From contig JACPUC010000006.1 in assembly GCA_016192455.1 (NCBI GenBank), positions 62,001-126,000 of the forward strand: a DNA stretch of 64,000 nucleotides. Reading direction: 5' to 3'. Made by a program: the position numbers and the translations under genes. The notes beneath the pieces are model-generated. The model did not search any database and had not been told where the DNA came from. It was given only the letters and a program-made list of their open reading frames with translations. Positions 19,734-29,941 of the stretch are shown here, piece by piece (position 1 is the first letter of the stretch; every line of letters begins with the position of its first letter). The stretch is from Candidatus Tectimicrobiota bacterium. Its GTDB lineage: Bacteria > JACPUC01.

Positions 19734-21169
19734 GGCGCGCGGCCCTGGGACCGCGCCGCGGACCCGCTGGACGCGCCTCCCGCCGGCGAGGCCGCGGCGC
19801 GGTCTGGCGGCGCCAAGGAGACGACCGGAATCACGGACATCCCCGGCACGAGCAAGTAGGTGCGAAGTTGCTGGGGGTCGTTGAAGACGATCTTCACCGG
19901 CACCCGCTGCACCACCTTGACGAAGTTGCCCGTGGCATTGTCCGGCGGCAGCAGGCTGAAGCGGGCTCCGGTGCCTCGTTGGATGCTGTCGACGCGGCCC
20001 GCGAAGACGACACCGGGGTAGGTGTCGATTTCGATCTCCGCCGCCTGACCCGGCCGCATGCGGGTGAGCTGGGTCTCCTTGAAGTTCGCCAGCACCCAGA
20101 GCTGCGACTGCACGATCGCCAACAGCGCTTGCCCCACCTGGACGTAGGAGCCTGCTTCCACCGCCTTGCGCGTGACGTTGCCCGCGCTGGGCGCGGTGAT
20201 CTTGGTGTAGGAGAGGTCGAGCCGCGCCCGCGCCGCCTCGGCCTCCGCCCTGGCGCTCTCCGCCTCGGCGACCTCGAGCTCGGCGCGGCGATACGCCGCC
20301 TGCTGGGGAGCTCCCTTCGCCGCGGCGAAGCGGGCCTTCGACTCGTCCATCTCGGAGTTGCGGGCGCTCACCTGGGCCTGTGTTTCCAGCAGGTTATCTT
20401 CCGCCGTCCTGAGCGCCGCTCGGCTTTGCTCGACGGCCGCCTCCTGGGTGTCCACCTTGCGCCGCGCCGCATCAAGGGCGGCGGCCGCCATGCGCTCCGC
20501 GGCGGCCGCGTGATCCAGTTGCTGCGTGGCGGCGATGCCGGTCTTGACCATCTCCCGAACGCGCTGCAGGTCGGCATGCTCGCGCCGGTACCGCGCGTCC
20601 GCGACGAGGAGCTCGGCCCTGGCCTGCTCCAGCTCGGCGCGCGCCGCGGCCAGGCGGGCCCGCGCTTGAGAGCGCTGGCTGGTGGCCCCGGCGACCAGCG
20701 CCTTGGCGCGTTCAATCGTCGCCCTGGCGGTCTGGACGTTCCCCGTGGCTTCGTCGACGCCGGCCGACGAGGTGATGGTGGTGAGGTCCACGGTGATGCG
20801 CCGCGACCGCTGGGTCGCGTGCGCGACGCGCAGCGCCGCCTCCGCCGCCGCGAGCCTCACCTGAAACTCAGCCGGGTCCAATTCAACCAGGAGGTCGCCC
20901 GCGTCCACCCATTGGTTGTCCCTCACGTGAACCTTCAGCACCTGGCCCGCCACGCGGGAGCCGATGGGGACGATCTGTCCCTCGACGAAGGCATCATCGG
21001 TTGACTCGTGGGCGATGGCGTACAAGTAGTAGCGCACGCCGAGCAGCAGCCCCGCGCTCATGAGGAGAGCGACAACGCCCCAGAGAATGAGGCGGCGGGG
21101 CTTGCGCGGGGAGGGGGGACGCATCGAGTCGAGGGTGATGTCGTCAGTGGCGTCGTGGGTTCCCAGCAT
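19730..21169 (-). CDS. emrA: HlyD-family efflux adaptor (EmrA type)
   Basis: Single TM then ESTDDAFVEGQIVPIGSRVAGQVLKVHVRDNQWVDAGDLLVELDP; long coiled coil; immediately upstream of emrB. Confidence 0.92.
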   Translation of the reverse strand: MLGTHDATDDITLDSMRPPSPRKPRRLILWGVVALLMSAGLLLGVRYYLYAIAHESTDDAFVEGQIVPIGSRVAGQVLKVHVRDNQWVDAGDLLVELDPAEFQVRLAAAEAALRVAHATQRSRRITVDLTTITSSAGVDEATGNVQTARATIERAKALVAGATSQRSQARARLAAARAELEQARAELLVADARYRREHADLQRVREMVKTGIAATQQLDHAAAAERMAAAALDAARRKVDTQEAAVEQSRAALRTAEDNLLETQAQVSARNSEMDESKARFAAAKGAPQQAAYRRAELEVAEAESARAEAEAARARLDLSYTKITAPSAGNVTRKAVEAGSYVQVGQALLAIVQSQLWVLANFKETQLTRMRPGQAAEIEIDTYPGVVFAGRVDSIQRGTGARFSLLPPDNATGNFVKVVQRVPVKIVFNDPQQLRTYLLVPGMSVIPVVSLAPPDRAAASPAGGASSGSAARSQGRAP

Positions 21170-21688
21170 CGGTTGCTCTCTTCTTTGCTCATCTCGTTGG
21201 CCGGAGCGCTTTCCAGCCGCAGCGGCTTGGCGCTGCCCACCCGCCCTTCGATGTTGTACCATTTCTCGCGCGGAAAGTGTCGAAGGATCTCGCCGAGGTA
21301 GGCCTCTCCGCCGCCTCCAGTCCGCACTTCGCTCGGCATGTTCGCCAGGTGCTGAACCGCCGGCGTCAACCAAGCCGCAAGAGACGCCGGTGTCTGCCCC
21401 GTCGGAAGTGATGGAGACGGCATGTCCTTTTATGGGCGGAGCGAGGGGAGGGGTGCTTCAGGAGATCCCGGAGGTGGCGGGGTGAGGCGGCAGACGATCC
21501 TGGACCGTCACCACGCGGATGGTGGGGTGCGGGATCACGCGGCGCAGCCCGACACCTCGCCACAAGCCGGGAACGTTCGCTTTCGCGAAGGGAGGGGGAG
21601 AGCGCCGCGCCGATGCCCGGCCGCGGGCTTGCGCGCGGTCTCCTCGCTGACCTCCGCCCCACCGCCTGGGACCTCATCTTCGTGATGA

Positions 21689-22825
21689 TCATGAGTAGGC
21701 GCCGTACTCACGGCAGGTCTCAAACATGGCCTCGACGTTCTCGCGCTTGGCGTCGGGCGCCAGCTCGCAGCCCGAGCCGAGGAGGAAGCCGCCGCCGGGG
21801 GCCAGGCCGTCGATGAGCTTCCTGCAGTACTGGCTCACCTCGTCGGGGCTTCCCAGGGTGAGGAGCGTCGGCCCCACGTCGCCCATGATGCACATGTGAT
21901 CGCGCAGGACCTCCTTGGCCTTGAAGATGTCAGTCCAGCCGTCGAAGTGCACGAGGCACTTGCCGCGCGGCAAGGACCTCAGGTAGGGGAGGTTCTTCGT
22001 CCAATCTTGGTCGAGGTGCAGGTAAGCGTAGAACCCGGCGTCGATGATATGCTCGACCATGTACTGGATTGAGGGCCAGACGAAGCGCTCGAACTGCGCC
22101 GGCGACACGAAGGCGCAACTGCTGCGCAGGCCGGCGATCCACACGGCCAGGCCGCCGGCGCCTTTCGCCATGCGCAGGGCGGTATCGGTGATGTCCTTGG
22201 TGACCACCCTGAGGACTCGTTCAACGAGATCGGGACGGCGGAAGAGGTCGAACGTGAACTCTTCGAAGGAGCGCATCTGAGAGATCTCATCGAACGGCGT
22301 CTCGGCGATGCCGCCGACCAGCGTCGGCACGTTCTGCGCCTCGTACTTCGCGATGGCCGCCTTCTGCAAGTCGCGGATGAGGACGGCGCGCTCATGCAGG
22401 GTGGTGCTCTGCCAGTCGGGGTGGAGGCGGAAGAAGTAGTCGCGCAGGAAGGCCTTGTAGCCGACATCGAGGATGCGCTCGTAGTCGTCCACGGTCATGA
22501 TCGGCTTCTCATGCACCTGGTACATGACGTCCGGGGGAAGCTCGCGGCCCGGCTGCGCGATGGGGATGGGACGCAGGTCGTTGACGAAGCCCTCCGGCCG
22601 GGGAGCCATCACCCAAGCGTCCCAGCCGCCCAGCCCCCGCCAGGTGACGTCGAAGGCGCCGGCGCACTTCTCGGTATCGAAGAGGTGCTCTTCCATGGTG
22701 ATGCCGGCGTAGCGGGCCGCGAACTGTTGCAGTTGGGGCACGAGCGGCACGCGGTCGGGCGTCTCGAGGTTGAGCGCTTTCAGCACACGCTCTTTCGGTG
22801 TCACCATTTGCTCCTCCACACTCAT
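21689..22825 (-). CDS. Uroporphyrinogen-decarboxylase-fold corrinoid methyltransferase
   Basis: TPKERVLKALNLETPDRVPLVPQ; C-terminal GGFLLGSGCELAPDAKRENVEAMFETCREYG: UroD/MtaA-like zinc-site region. Confidence 0.85.
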   Translation of the reverse strand: MSVEEQMVTPKERVLKALNLETPDRVPLVPQLQQFAARYAGITMEEHLFDTEKCAGAFDVTWRGLGGWDAWVMAPRPEGFVNDLRPIPIAQPGRELPPDVMYQVHEKPIMTVDDYERILDVGYKAFLRDYFFRLHPDWQSTTLHERAVLIRDLQKAAIAKYEAQNVPTLVGGIAETPFDEISQMRSFEEFTFDLFRRPDLVERVLRVVTKDITDTALRMAKGAGGLAVWIAGLRSSCAFVSPAQFERFVWPSIQYMVEHIIDAGFYAYLHLDQDWTKNLPYLRSLPRGKCLVHFDGWTDIFKAKEVLRDHMCIMGDVGPTLLTLGSPDEVSQYCRKLIDGLAPGGGFLLGSGCELAPDAKRENVEAMFETCREYGAYS

Positions 22826-22878
22826 TGCAACGGGGAAGCGCCGCGGTCCGCCGCCGACCTCCCGCCGCGCCCCGGCGG

Positions 22879-23685
22879 TCAGCCGCCGGCCTCGGCCTGA
22901 AGGCGGCCGGCGCGGTAGGCGGTGACGTACTTCATGCAGGAGGCGTCGTTGCCCAGCAGCGTCCGCGCCGTCACCAGCGTGGCCATGGCGGCGCGGTCGA
23001 GAGGATCGAGAATGGCGGCATCGAGCCCCCGCGCCATGGCGAGCGCCAGGAAGGTGCGGTTGAGAGCGCGGCGCAGCGGCAAGCCGAAGGAGACGTTGCT
23101 CAGGCCGAGGATGGTGTGGACGCCTCGGAACTCCGTCATGATCAGCTCGATGGCCCGCAGCACCTCGCGACCGCTCTGCTGGTCGGAGGCGACGGGAAAG
23201 AGGCAGGGATCGACGTAGATGTCGTCGAGCGCCAACCCCGCGTCGGTAAAGCGCCTGAGCAGGTGCTCGGCGATCCTCAGCTTGCCGTCGGCGGTCTTCG
23301 GGATGCCGTTCTCGTCGAGGCAGAGGGCGATCACCTTGGCCCGGTGTTCGAGCGCCGCCGGCAGCAGCGCCTCAAGGCGCCTCGGTTCGGCGCTCAACGA
23401 GTTGATCAAGGGCCGCTTCGCAACCTTCGGCAGGGCCGCCAAGATGACCTCGCTGATGGAGGAGTCGACGCAGAGCGGCTTCTGCGACACCTCCTGCACC
23501 GCCTCGATGATCCACTGCAAGGCCTCCGTCTCCTGGCCGAGGACGCCGCCGTTCACGTCCAGGTAGTCGGCCCCCGCCTCGTCCTGTCGCCGCGCCAGGT
23601 CCTGGATGAACTTCCGGTCCCGCGCCTCCACCGCCGAGGCGACCTTCTTGCGCGTGCAGTTGATCAACTCTCCAACGATCAGCAT
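22879..23685 (-). CDS. Methyltetrahydrofolate:corrinoid methyltransferase (pterin-binding)
   Basis: MLIVGELINCTRKKV...QDEAGADYLDVNGG...PLCVDSSISEVI..NSLSAEP..GLSNVSFGLPLR: AcsE/MtgA-type pterin-binding fold. Confidence 0.9.
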   Translation of the reverse strand: MLIVGELINCTRKKVASAVEARDRKFIQDLARRQDEAGADYLDVNGGVLGQETEALQWIIEAVQEVSQKPLCVDSSISEVILAALPKVAKRPLINSLSAEPRRLEALLPAALEHRAKVIALCLDENGIPKTADGKLRIAEHLLRRFTDAGLALDDIYVDPCLFPVASDQQSGREVLRAIELIMTEFRGVHTILGLSNVSFGLPLRRALNRTFLALAMARGLDAAILDPLDRAAMATLVTARTLLGNDASCMKYVTAYRAGRLQAEAGG

Positions 23686-23700
23686 GCCTGGCCCTCTGCT

Positions 23701-24654
23701 TCAGTCTGCTTCGGGGGAGCGGCTCGGGCGAGGTAGCAACCCGGCCTGTTTCACCACCTCCGGAATGATCATTTCCCAGTTCACGGTAATGATGTGGATG
23801 CCGTGGACGCCCGGCTCCTGGCGAAGCTGCTCGATGATCTCCAGGCAGAGGGTGATGCCCTCCGCCTCCTGGTCGCGGGCCCGGCGCATGCGCTGCACCA
23901 GAGCCGCCGGCACGGAAACCCCCGCGACGTTCCGCGCCAGGAACTCGAACCCCTCGGCCCGGCGCATGGGGATGACGCTCGGCAGGAGGTGGACTTTCTC
24001 ATGCAGCCCGAGGTTGCGCACCTCGCGCATCCAAGCGCGGAAGACGGCAACGTCCAGCACCGGCTGCGTCTGGATGAACCGCGCCCCGGCGCTCACCTTC
24101 TTTGCCAGCCGCAAGGCCCGGAACCGCAGCGGCTCGGCGAAGGGATTGGCGGCGGCGCCGATGAAGAGACGCGGCGGCGTGAGCGGGGATTTCGAGCTGT
24201 TGCGAATCTCGACGCCCGACTCGAGCACCCCCTTCTCGCACATCCTGCGCGCCATGGCGAGGAAGTTGATCGAGTCGAGATCGAAGACCCCCTTGGCCTG
24301 CGGATGGTCGCCCAGGCTCTGATGATCGCCCGTCAGGCAGAGCACGTTGCCGATGCCCAGGCTGGCGGCGCCCAGCAGGTCGCTCTGCAGGGCCAGGCGG
24401 TTGCGGTCGCGGCAGGTGAGCTGCAGCACCGGCTCGTGGCCGTGGCCGCGCACACGCAGCGACGCGGCCAGGCTGGAGACGCGCACGCGGGCGGAGAGGT
24501 TGTCGGTGAGGTTGACCGCATCCACGCTGCCGCGCAGCGCCTCGGCCTTGCGGTCAAAGGCGGCGAAATCGAGGCTGCGCGGCGGCGCCAGCTCGGCCGT
24601 CAGCGCGAACTCGCCCCGGCTCAGGATGCTCTCAAGGTGCGTGCCGGCCTGCAT
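23701..24654 (-). CDS. metF: Methylenetetrahydrofolate reductase
   Basis: FALTAELAPPRSLDF...VDAVNLTDNLSARVRVSSLAASL...GIGNVLCLTGDHQSLGDHPQAKGVFDLDSI: MTHFR TIM barrel. Confidence 0.9.
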   Translation of the reverse strand: MQAGTHLESILSRGEFALTAELAPPRSLDFAAFDRKAEALRGSVDAVNLTDNLSARVRVSSLAASLRVRGHGHEPVLQLTCRDRNRLALQSDLLGAASLGIGNVLCLTGDHQSLGDHPQAKGVFDLDSINFLAMARRMCEKGVLESGVEIRNSSKSPLTPPRLFIGAAANPFAEPLRFRALRLAKKVSAGARFIQTQPVLDVAVFRAWMREVRNLGLHEKVHLLPSVIPMRRAEGFEFLARNVAGVSVPAALVQRMRRARDQEAEGITLCLEIIEQLRQEPGVHGIHIITVNWEMIIPEVVKQAGLLPRPSRSPEAD

Positions 24655-24785
24655 GGGAATCCTTCGGGAGAACCCCGGCGGGGCGGCGGCAAAGCCGTCC
24701 CCGCCCGCGCCGCGCGGCATCCGTGGGCCGCGGCGGGAAGCCACGGCTCCCAGGCTCTTGGGGTCCCACCCTGAGGATGTCCGAC

Positions 24786-25430
24786 CTAAGCCACGCCCAG
24801 CGCCGCCTTCGCCAGCCGAACCGCCTGGCCCGCATCTTGTCCCACGTAGTCGGCGCCGGTGTACGCCCGCACGCGCTCGTCCGTCGGGCCGCCGCCGATC
24901 ATGATGCGGCACCGCTCCCGCAACCCCGCCGCATGCATGGCGGCAACGGTCTCCTTCATGGGATTGAACGAGACCGTCAGCAGGCCGGAGAGCCCGAGCA
25001 GATCAGCGTTCACTTCGCGCACCTTGTTCACGAAGGTCTGGGGCGGCACGTCGATGCCGAGGTCGTGGACGAGGAACCCGGCGCTGCGCAGCATGATGAT
25101 GACGATGTTCTTGCCGATGTCGTGCAGGTCCCCCTTCACCGTGCCGATCACCACCGTGCCCAACGCCTGGCTCTGCTGCCGGCTGCGCTCGAGGGCCGGC
25201 TCCAGATCGACCATCGCCTCCTTGAAGATCTTGCCGGCCATGATCAGCTCGGTCAGGAAGTACTCCCCCTTCTCGAACTTCTGCCCGACCTCGGCGACGC
25301 CCTGCCGCAGGGCGGCGATGATCTCCAGCGGCGCCTCGCCGGCGGCGAGCCGCTGCCGCACGAGCTGCAGCACCTCCTCCTCACGCAGCTCCAGGATGGC
25401 GCGGGTGAGCTGCTCGGAAGTATCGGCCAT
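24786..25430 (-). CDS. Methyltransferase corrinoid protein (B12-binding)
   Basis: GTVKGDLHDIGKNIVIIMLRSAGFLVHDLGIDVPPQTFV (DxHxxG B12 motif). Confidence 0.95.
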   Translation of the reverse strand: MADTSEQLTRAILELREEEVLQLVRQRLAAGEAPLEIIAALRQGVAEVGQKFEKGEYFLTELIMAGKIFKEAMVDLEPALERSRQQSQALGTVVIGTVKGDLHDIGKNIVIIMLRSAGFLVHDLGIDVPPQTFVNKVREVNADLLGLSGLLTVSFNPMKETVAAMHAAGLRERCRIMIGGGPTDERVRAYTGADYVGQDAGQAVRLAKAALGVA

Positions 25431-25475
25431 AGCGTTCCCCTTCAGGCGTATCGCCAGGACACGAGGTCTCGCGGT

Positions 25476-25973
25476 TCAGGACTGCCGCTCTGGGTTGTGT
25501 GATACGGGCGCCGCGACCAGCGATCGGCGACGGAGCACGGCGCGGGCGCGCCGGCGCCGCCAGGCCAGCCACGGGCGCCGCAGCATGGCGCCGACAATCT
25601 GCCGGCGGCGGCTGTTGAGCTGGGCATAGGGGATGTGCGCATCGGCGTTGCGCCAGTGGTTCAACCAGGCGGAGGTGCCCTGGAGTCGCCAGTCGATCGG
25701 GGGTTGACAAATGCTCAGGGCGGCAAGCTGGCCGGTGGCTTCCGCGTAGGTGTACGCCTGGTGCCAGCAGCAAGCCCCTCCGCCGTCCACCTCGCAGGAC
25801 CCGTCCGGTCGCACGCCGCCGCACGGGCCGTTGCGCAGGTTCTTGGGGCACTGCATGGGACAGACGAAGCCCGTGAACTGCAGGATGCACTGGCCGCACA
25901 TCTGGCAGCCAAATGCGGCGGACTTGACCAGCCGTTCAAATCCGGTCAGCACGCGCAGGGCCAACCTCGGCAT
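25476..25973 (-). CDS. MTHFR C-terminal-domain (MetV-like) Fe-S protein
   Basis: GCQMCGQCILQFTGFVCPMQCPKNLRNGPCGGVRPDGSCEV, the MTHFR_C cysteine signature; adjacent to metF and the corrinoid protein. Confidence 0.85.
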   Translation of the reverse strand: MPRLALRVLTGFERLVKSAAFGCQMCGQCILQFTGFVCPMQCPKNLRNGPCGGVRPDGSCEVDGGGACCWHQAYTYAEATGQLAALSICQPPIDWRLQGTSAWLNHWRNADAHIPYAQLNSRRRQIVGAMLRRPWLAWRRRRARAVLRRRSLVAAPVSHNPERQS

Positions 25974-26523
25974 CGTTCCTCCTGGGAAACCTCGCCGGCG
26001 CCTCTGGCACGCCGGGATCCCGTGGCCACCTTGGAGGTGCTCGCCCCCGGCGGACTTGTCGATCGCATGGCGCGGGGTTCTCGCGCGACGCCCTCATGCG
26101 ACGCCATGGTAAGGAGGAATATGCGGCAAACGCCACAGAAGCTCAAGTTTCTTGACCAGGTAAGCAGGGAAAAACCACCTGCTGATCCTGCTGCGGGGAC
26201 GAAGGCGGAGTGGGAAGAAGGCTTGGCCGCGGCTGCCCAACGTCGGGGGCGGCAAAGTGTCGCTGGTGGCCGAGAGAGCGTCGATCCTGCCCCCAGGGCG
26301 CGTGTCAACCTGGGTGCTGCATGAGACCCTGAAGATAGCTGGGGCGCGTTGAGCCCGGCCTTGGACGTCGCCTCCGCACTCCATTGGCGCGGCTGCTCGC
26401 GGCTCGCGGGGAGAAGGGGCGCCCCGCTCCCCTGTCCGCACCGACGGGTGTGGGATCGAGAAACACCATCACCCACCCCAGCTCCAACGCCTCCGGGTCT
26501 TCTGGCGAGTGCCGGGACGCGCC

Positions 26524-28176
26524 CTAGGCGGGCAGCGCCGTGCAGACGCACTGTGATTGCTCTTGGGTGAGGGCGACATGACAGAGCCAGTTCGCGTCGT
26601 CCCGCTGCGGGAAATCGGTTCTGAAGTGCGCTCCCCGCGATTCCGTACGGGAGAGGGCGGCGGTGGTGACGAGGGTGGCGACATCGAGGAGGTTTGTCAG
26701 CTCGCAGAGCTGCCGGAGCTGCTGCCGGGTGGTGGCGCGCAGGCGAGGCAGTGTTTCGGCGCCCAGGCTGTGAATCTCGTTCAGCGCGGCCTGCAGACTT
26801 TCAGCGCTGCGCACAATCCCCACGTTCTTCCACATGAGCTGACGCAGCCGGGACTCAGCGGCCTCGATCTCCGCCCCTTCCTCGGCGCTGCCGGTGCGAG
26901 GCCGTTCACGCCGCGGGAGGGCCGCGCGGGCCACCTCGGGGGCCTCTTTCGCCGCGCCCCGAGCGAGGGCTTCGCAGGCCGCCTGCCGGCCGGCGCGGGC
27001 GCCGAACACCTGCGTCTCCATGAGGGCGTATCCGGCCAGGCGATTCGCGCCATGCAGCCCGCCGCAGATTTCGCCGGCGGCGTAGAGACCAGGAAGACTG
27101 CTGCGGCCCTCGGCATCGATCCGCACCCCTCCCATGAAGAAATGCACCGAGGGGCTCACCAGCAGCCACTGCTTCCGCAGGTCCACGTTCTTTGCGGCGC
27201 AGGCTTTCAGCAGCCGGGGATAGTTCTCCTCCAGGGTGAGCCGCGGCACCTCGCTGAGGTCGAGCGCCACGCCGCCGTCGATGCCCTGCCCCTCGAGGAC
27301 CTCCAAGAAGATGCCGCGCGACAGGCGATCGCGCGTGGTGTACTCGCCCTGCTCGGGCTCGCGCCGCAGCATGAAGCGCTCGCCGGCGGCGTTGCGCAGC
27401 ACCGCGCCTTCTCGAAGCATCCCCGTGCTGACGAACAGGTTCGGGAACGGGGCAAACGCCATCAAGGGGTAGAACTGCACGAACTCCATATCCTGCAGCA
27501 CGGCGCCGGCGCGATAGGCAAGGGCATAGCCGTCGCCCGTGACGTCGCGCGGATTGTTCGTGCGCGCGTAGAGGCGGCCCGCGCCGCCGGCGGCAAGGAC
27601 GGTGCTGGCGGCACTGATGACCTGCCCGCGACCGGAGCGCAGGTCGAAGCCGACGGCGCCGCACACCCGCCCGTCGTTCACCAGCAGCTCGGTCAGCATG
27701 ACGCCTTCCAGCCTCAGCAGGTCGCACTCGCGCACGGTGTCGCGCAGAGCGCGCGAGAAGCTCAAGCCGAACCGTTCGCCAGTGGAGTAGGCGCGGGCCG
27801 CCGAGTGGCCGGGCGGCTGGCGCAGGTAGAAGCCGCCCTCGCGCCGGCGAAACTGCAGGCCATACTTCTGCAGGTCGGAGAGCCGCTCGGCGGACTCGTG
27901 GGCCAGGGGCTCGAGCAGGGCTGGCTCGGCGAGATCGCAGCCGCTCCGCCTGGCATCGGCCGCGAACAGCTCGTACCCGTCCTCGGGGTTGTTCTCGTGC
28001 GAGAGCGCCACGATGCCCCCCTCCGCGAGGTACGTGCAGCCGCTCTTGCCGATGGCGCCCTTGCTCACCAGCGCCACGCGCGGCGCCACCTCCCGCGCCG
28101 CCAGGGCGGCCCGCATGCCGGCCCCCCCGCCGCCGATCACCAGCACGTCCGCCTCAAGTCTGTCGAATCCGCGCAC
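26524..28176 (-). CDS. FAD-dependent fumarate reductase/succinate dehydrogenase flavoprotein-type oxidoreductase
   Basis: ADVLVIGGGGAGMRAALAA...LVSKGAIGKSGCTYLAEGGI...QPPGHSAARAYSTGERFG...GLYAAGEICGGLHGANRLAGYALMETQVFGARAG. Confidence 0.9.
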   Translation of the reverse strand: MRGFDRLEADVLVIGGGGAGMRAALAAREVAPRVALVSKGAIGKSGCTYLAEGGIVALSHENNPEDGYELFAADARRSGCDLAEPALLEPLAHESAERLSDLQKYGLQFRRREGGFYLRQPPGHSAARAYSTGERFGLSFSRALRDTVRECDLLRLEGVMLTELLVNDGRVCGAVGFDLRSGRGQVISAASTVLAAGGAGRLYARTNNPRDVTGDGYALAYRAGAVLQDMEFVQFYPLMAFAPFPNLFVSTGMLREGAVLRNAAGERFMLRREPEQGEYTTRDRLSRGIFLEVLEGQGIDGGVALDLSEVPRLTLEENYPRLLKACAAKNVDLRKQWLLVSPSVHFFMGGVRIDAEGRSSLPGLYAAGEICGGLHGANRLAGYALMETQVFGARAGRQAACEALARGAAKEAPEVARAALPRRERPRTGSAEEGAEIEAAESRLRQLMWKNVGIVRSAESLQAALNEIHSLGAETLPRLRATTRQQLRQLCELTNLLDVATLVTTAALSRTESRGAHFRTDFPQRDDANWLCHVALTQEQSQCVCTALPA

Positions 28177-28362
28177 GGTCCGCCCTCCAGCGTCTGTGAA
28201 GCCTTGTCCCTTTTATTCTTCTCACCGGTCCTGAAGCTGGACGCGATGCAGAGACTCGATGGCGTGCTGCGTGGCGGGAAAGAACCTGGCGCCAATGCGG
28301 CCCAAAGCTCCCGCCCGCCAAGGATCGCTTGCCCCGTGACGCTCACACCTCATCGAAAACAT

Positions 28363-28450
28363 TGGTGCCGAGGGCCGGACTCGAACCGGCATGGGGTTGC
28401 CCCCGAGGGATTTTAAGTCCCTTGCGTCTACCTGTTCCGCCACCCCGGCA
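28363..28450 (-). tRNA. tRNA-Leu (anticodon TAA), CCA encoded
   Basis: Reverse strand TGCCGGGGTGGCGGAACAGGTAGACGCAAGGGACTTAAAATCCCTCGGGGGCAACCCCATGCCGGTTCGAGTCCGGCCCTCGGCACCA: acceptor stem pairs, long variable arm, T-loop GTTCGAGTC. Confidence 0.96.
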
Positions 28451-28698
28451 GGTTCTCTCCCGCGCTGGCTCATGAGCGTTGCGCACCACCAACACCCCTG
28501 TCGCGGCGACGACCTGGCGATGGGGGCCGCCTGGCAGACTCGCGGACGGGCCATGACGACCAGGGCGGGTCTTGCCGCTCCTTGGCCTCCGTTCGTCCTG
28601 GGTCTGCCGCCAGGCCGCGGGGCTCGCGGCGCGCTGGAGTGCCCTCGTGGGTTGCCGAGGCCGCCTCCCCCAACGGCCGACAGCCCGGCGGCCGAAGC

Positions 28699-29745
28699 CT
28701 AGCGATACGAGACCTCGCGCGGCATGGAGCGGAACATGCCGTCCATGACGGTCACGGCCTGCGGCGGCAGGAAGCCAAGCTCGATGTTCTTCTTGATCGC
28801 CAGCTTGGTGTTCTCAAGCATGGCGGCGTTCCAGAACTGCGGATAGAACAGAGCCATGCGGGCCGAGGCGGTCTTCACCTCCGCATCGGTCTTCAGACCG
28901 AGGATGCCGGTGTTCGCCCGCACCGCCTCATCGGGGTGCTGCCAGAGGTAGCGGATGCTGTCGGCGATCATGTTCTGCACGGCGCGGGTGAGGTCCGGGT
29001 TCTTCTCGATCCAGTCGGCGTATGCTCCGATGCCGACCGAAAAGAGGTAGTCCGCTCCGGTCTGGCGTTTCCACATGGCATCCACGTTCTCCAGCTCGCG
29101 GGCCCAGCCGGCGGCGAGGAGTTTGCTCACCAGGGGCTCAAAGAGGACGATGGCATCGAGCTCGCGCCGTTTCAGGAGACCGATGTACACCTGCGGCGCG
29201 CCGGTCACCACCTTGAAGTCCTTCTCGAAGTCATAGCCGGCGAGTTTGAGGTTGACGGCGAAGTCGGCGTACGTGCCGGTGTTGCGGTCCAGGATGCCGA
29301 GGCGCCGCCCCTTCAGGTCGGCGATGCTCTTCGCCGCGTCGTCAGTGTTCACCAGCACGCTGAAGTGGCTCGTCATCAGCGGCGTGATCAGGCGCAGGTC
29401 TCGGCCGCGAAGGTTGGCGCGGGCGGCGGCGATGACGGGCAGGTAGCCAAGCTCGATCTTGCGGAAGAGGAGGGCGTTGATGCCTTCACTGATGGCGAAG
29501 TACTTCACCTCGAGGTCGATGCCGTGTTTCACGTCGAACTTCTGGCCCTTGGCGATGCTGGTGATGTAGCCGAGGGTCCCCTGCTCCACCGACGCGAAGC
29601 TCAGCTTCTTCGGCTGCTGGGGTTGCTGGGCTGCCGCGAAGGTGACGGCCCCGGTCACGAGAGCCACCAAGATCACGAGCGCAACCCAGACCGCTCGCCC
29701 GCAACGTTCCCCCCACGAACCTCCCACCCGGTACCTGGTTCCCAT
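28699..29745 (-). CDS. ABC transporter substrate-binding protein, NitT/TauT (SsuA/THI5-like) type
   Basis: Signal peptide; KLSFASVEQGTLGYITSIAKGQKFDVKHGIDLEVKYF...DLKGRRLGILDRNTGTYADFAVNLKLAG. Confidence 0.85.
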   Translation of the reverse strand: MGTRYRVGGSWGERCGRAVWVALVILVALVTGAVTFAAAQQPQQPKKLSFASVEQGTLGYITSIAKGQKFDVKHGIDLEVKYFAISEGINALLFRKIELGYLPVIAAARANLRGRDLRLITPLMTSHFSVLVNTDDAAKSIADLKGRRLGILDRNTGTYADFAVNLKLAGYDFEKDFKVVTGAPQVYIGLLKRRELDAIVLFEPLVSKLLAAGWARELENVDAMWKRQTGADYLFSVGIGAYADWIEKNPDLTRAVQNMIADSIRYLWQHPDEAVRANTGILGLKTDAEVKTASARMALFYPQFWNAAMLENTKLAIKKNIELGFLPPQAVTVMDGMFRSMPREVSYR

Positions 29746-29808
29746 CGTCGGTTTTCCTCCCCCACGGGCTGCTTGATCAGAGGATTTTTGCAGTAGGGCA
29801 CTGCTGCT

Positions 29809-29836
29809 ATTATACGGAAGCCCGGCGGGGGAACAA
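29809..29836 (-). promoter_or_regulatory. Candidate promoter for the 28699-29745 SBP gene
   Basis: Reverse strand TTGTTC, 16-nt spacer, TATAAT. Confidence 0.45.
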
Positions 29837-29941
29837 GCGTTGCCCGCCTCATCGGGCGGATCGCCGTGCCATCTCGCCGAGAGCCGAGGAGCCAGCCGTC
29901 GGGGGAGGCGGCAGGCCGTCGCGTCGCGGCCGCTCGCGGAG

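Noticed and set aside
21058-21423. 121-aa minus-strand ORF upstream of emrA (MPSPSLPTGQTPASLAAWL...LGEILRHFPREKWYNIEGRVG)
   Set aside because: Part reads protein-like but it overlaps the emrA 5' end in another frame and matches no family confidently.
24655-24912. N-terminal extension of metF ORF to 24912
   Set aside because: Residues before MQAGTHLESIL are Arg/Gly-rich and unlike MTHFR; the natural start is 24654.
25974-26523. Cobalamin riboswitch upstream of the corrinoid cluster
   Set aside because: Looked for the B12-box (GCCACTG-like) on the minus strand; no convincing match.
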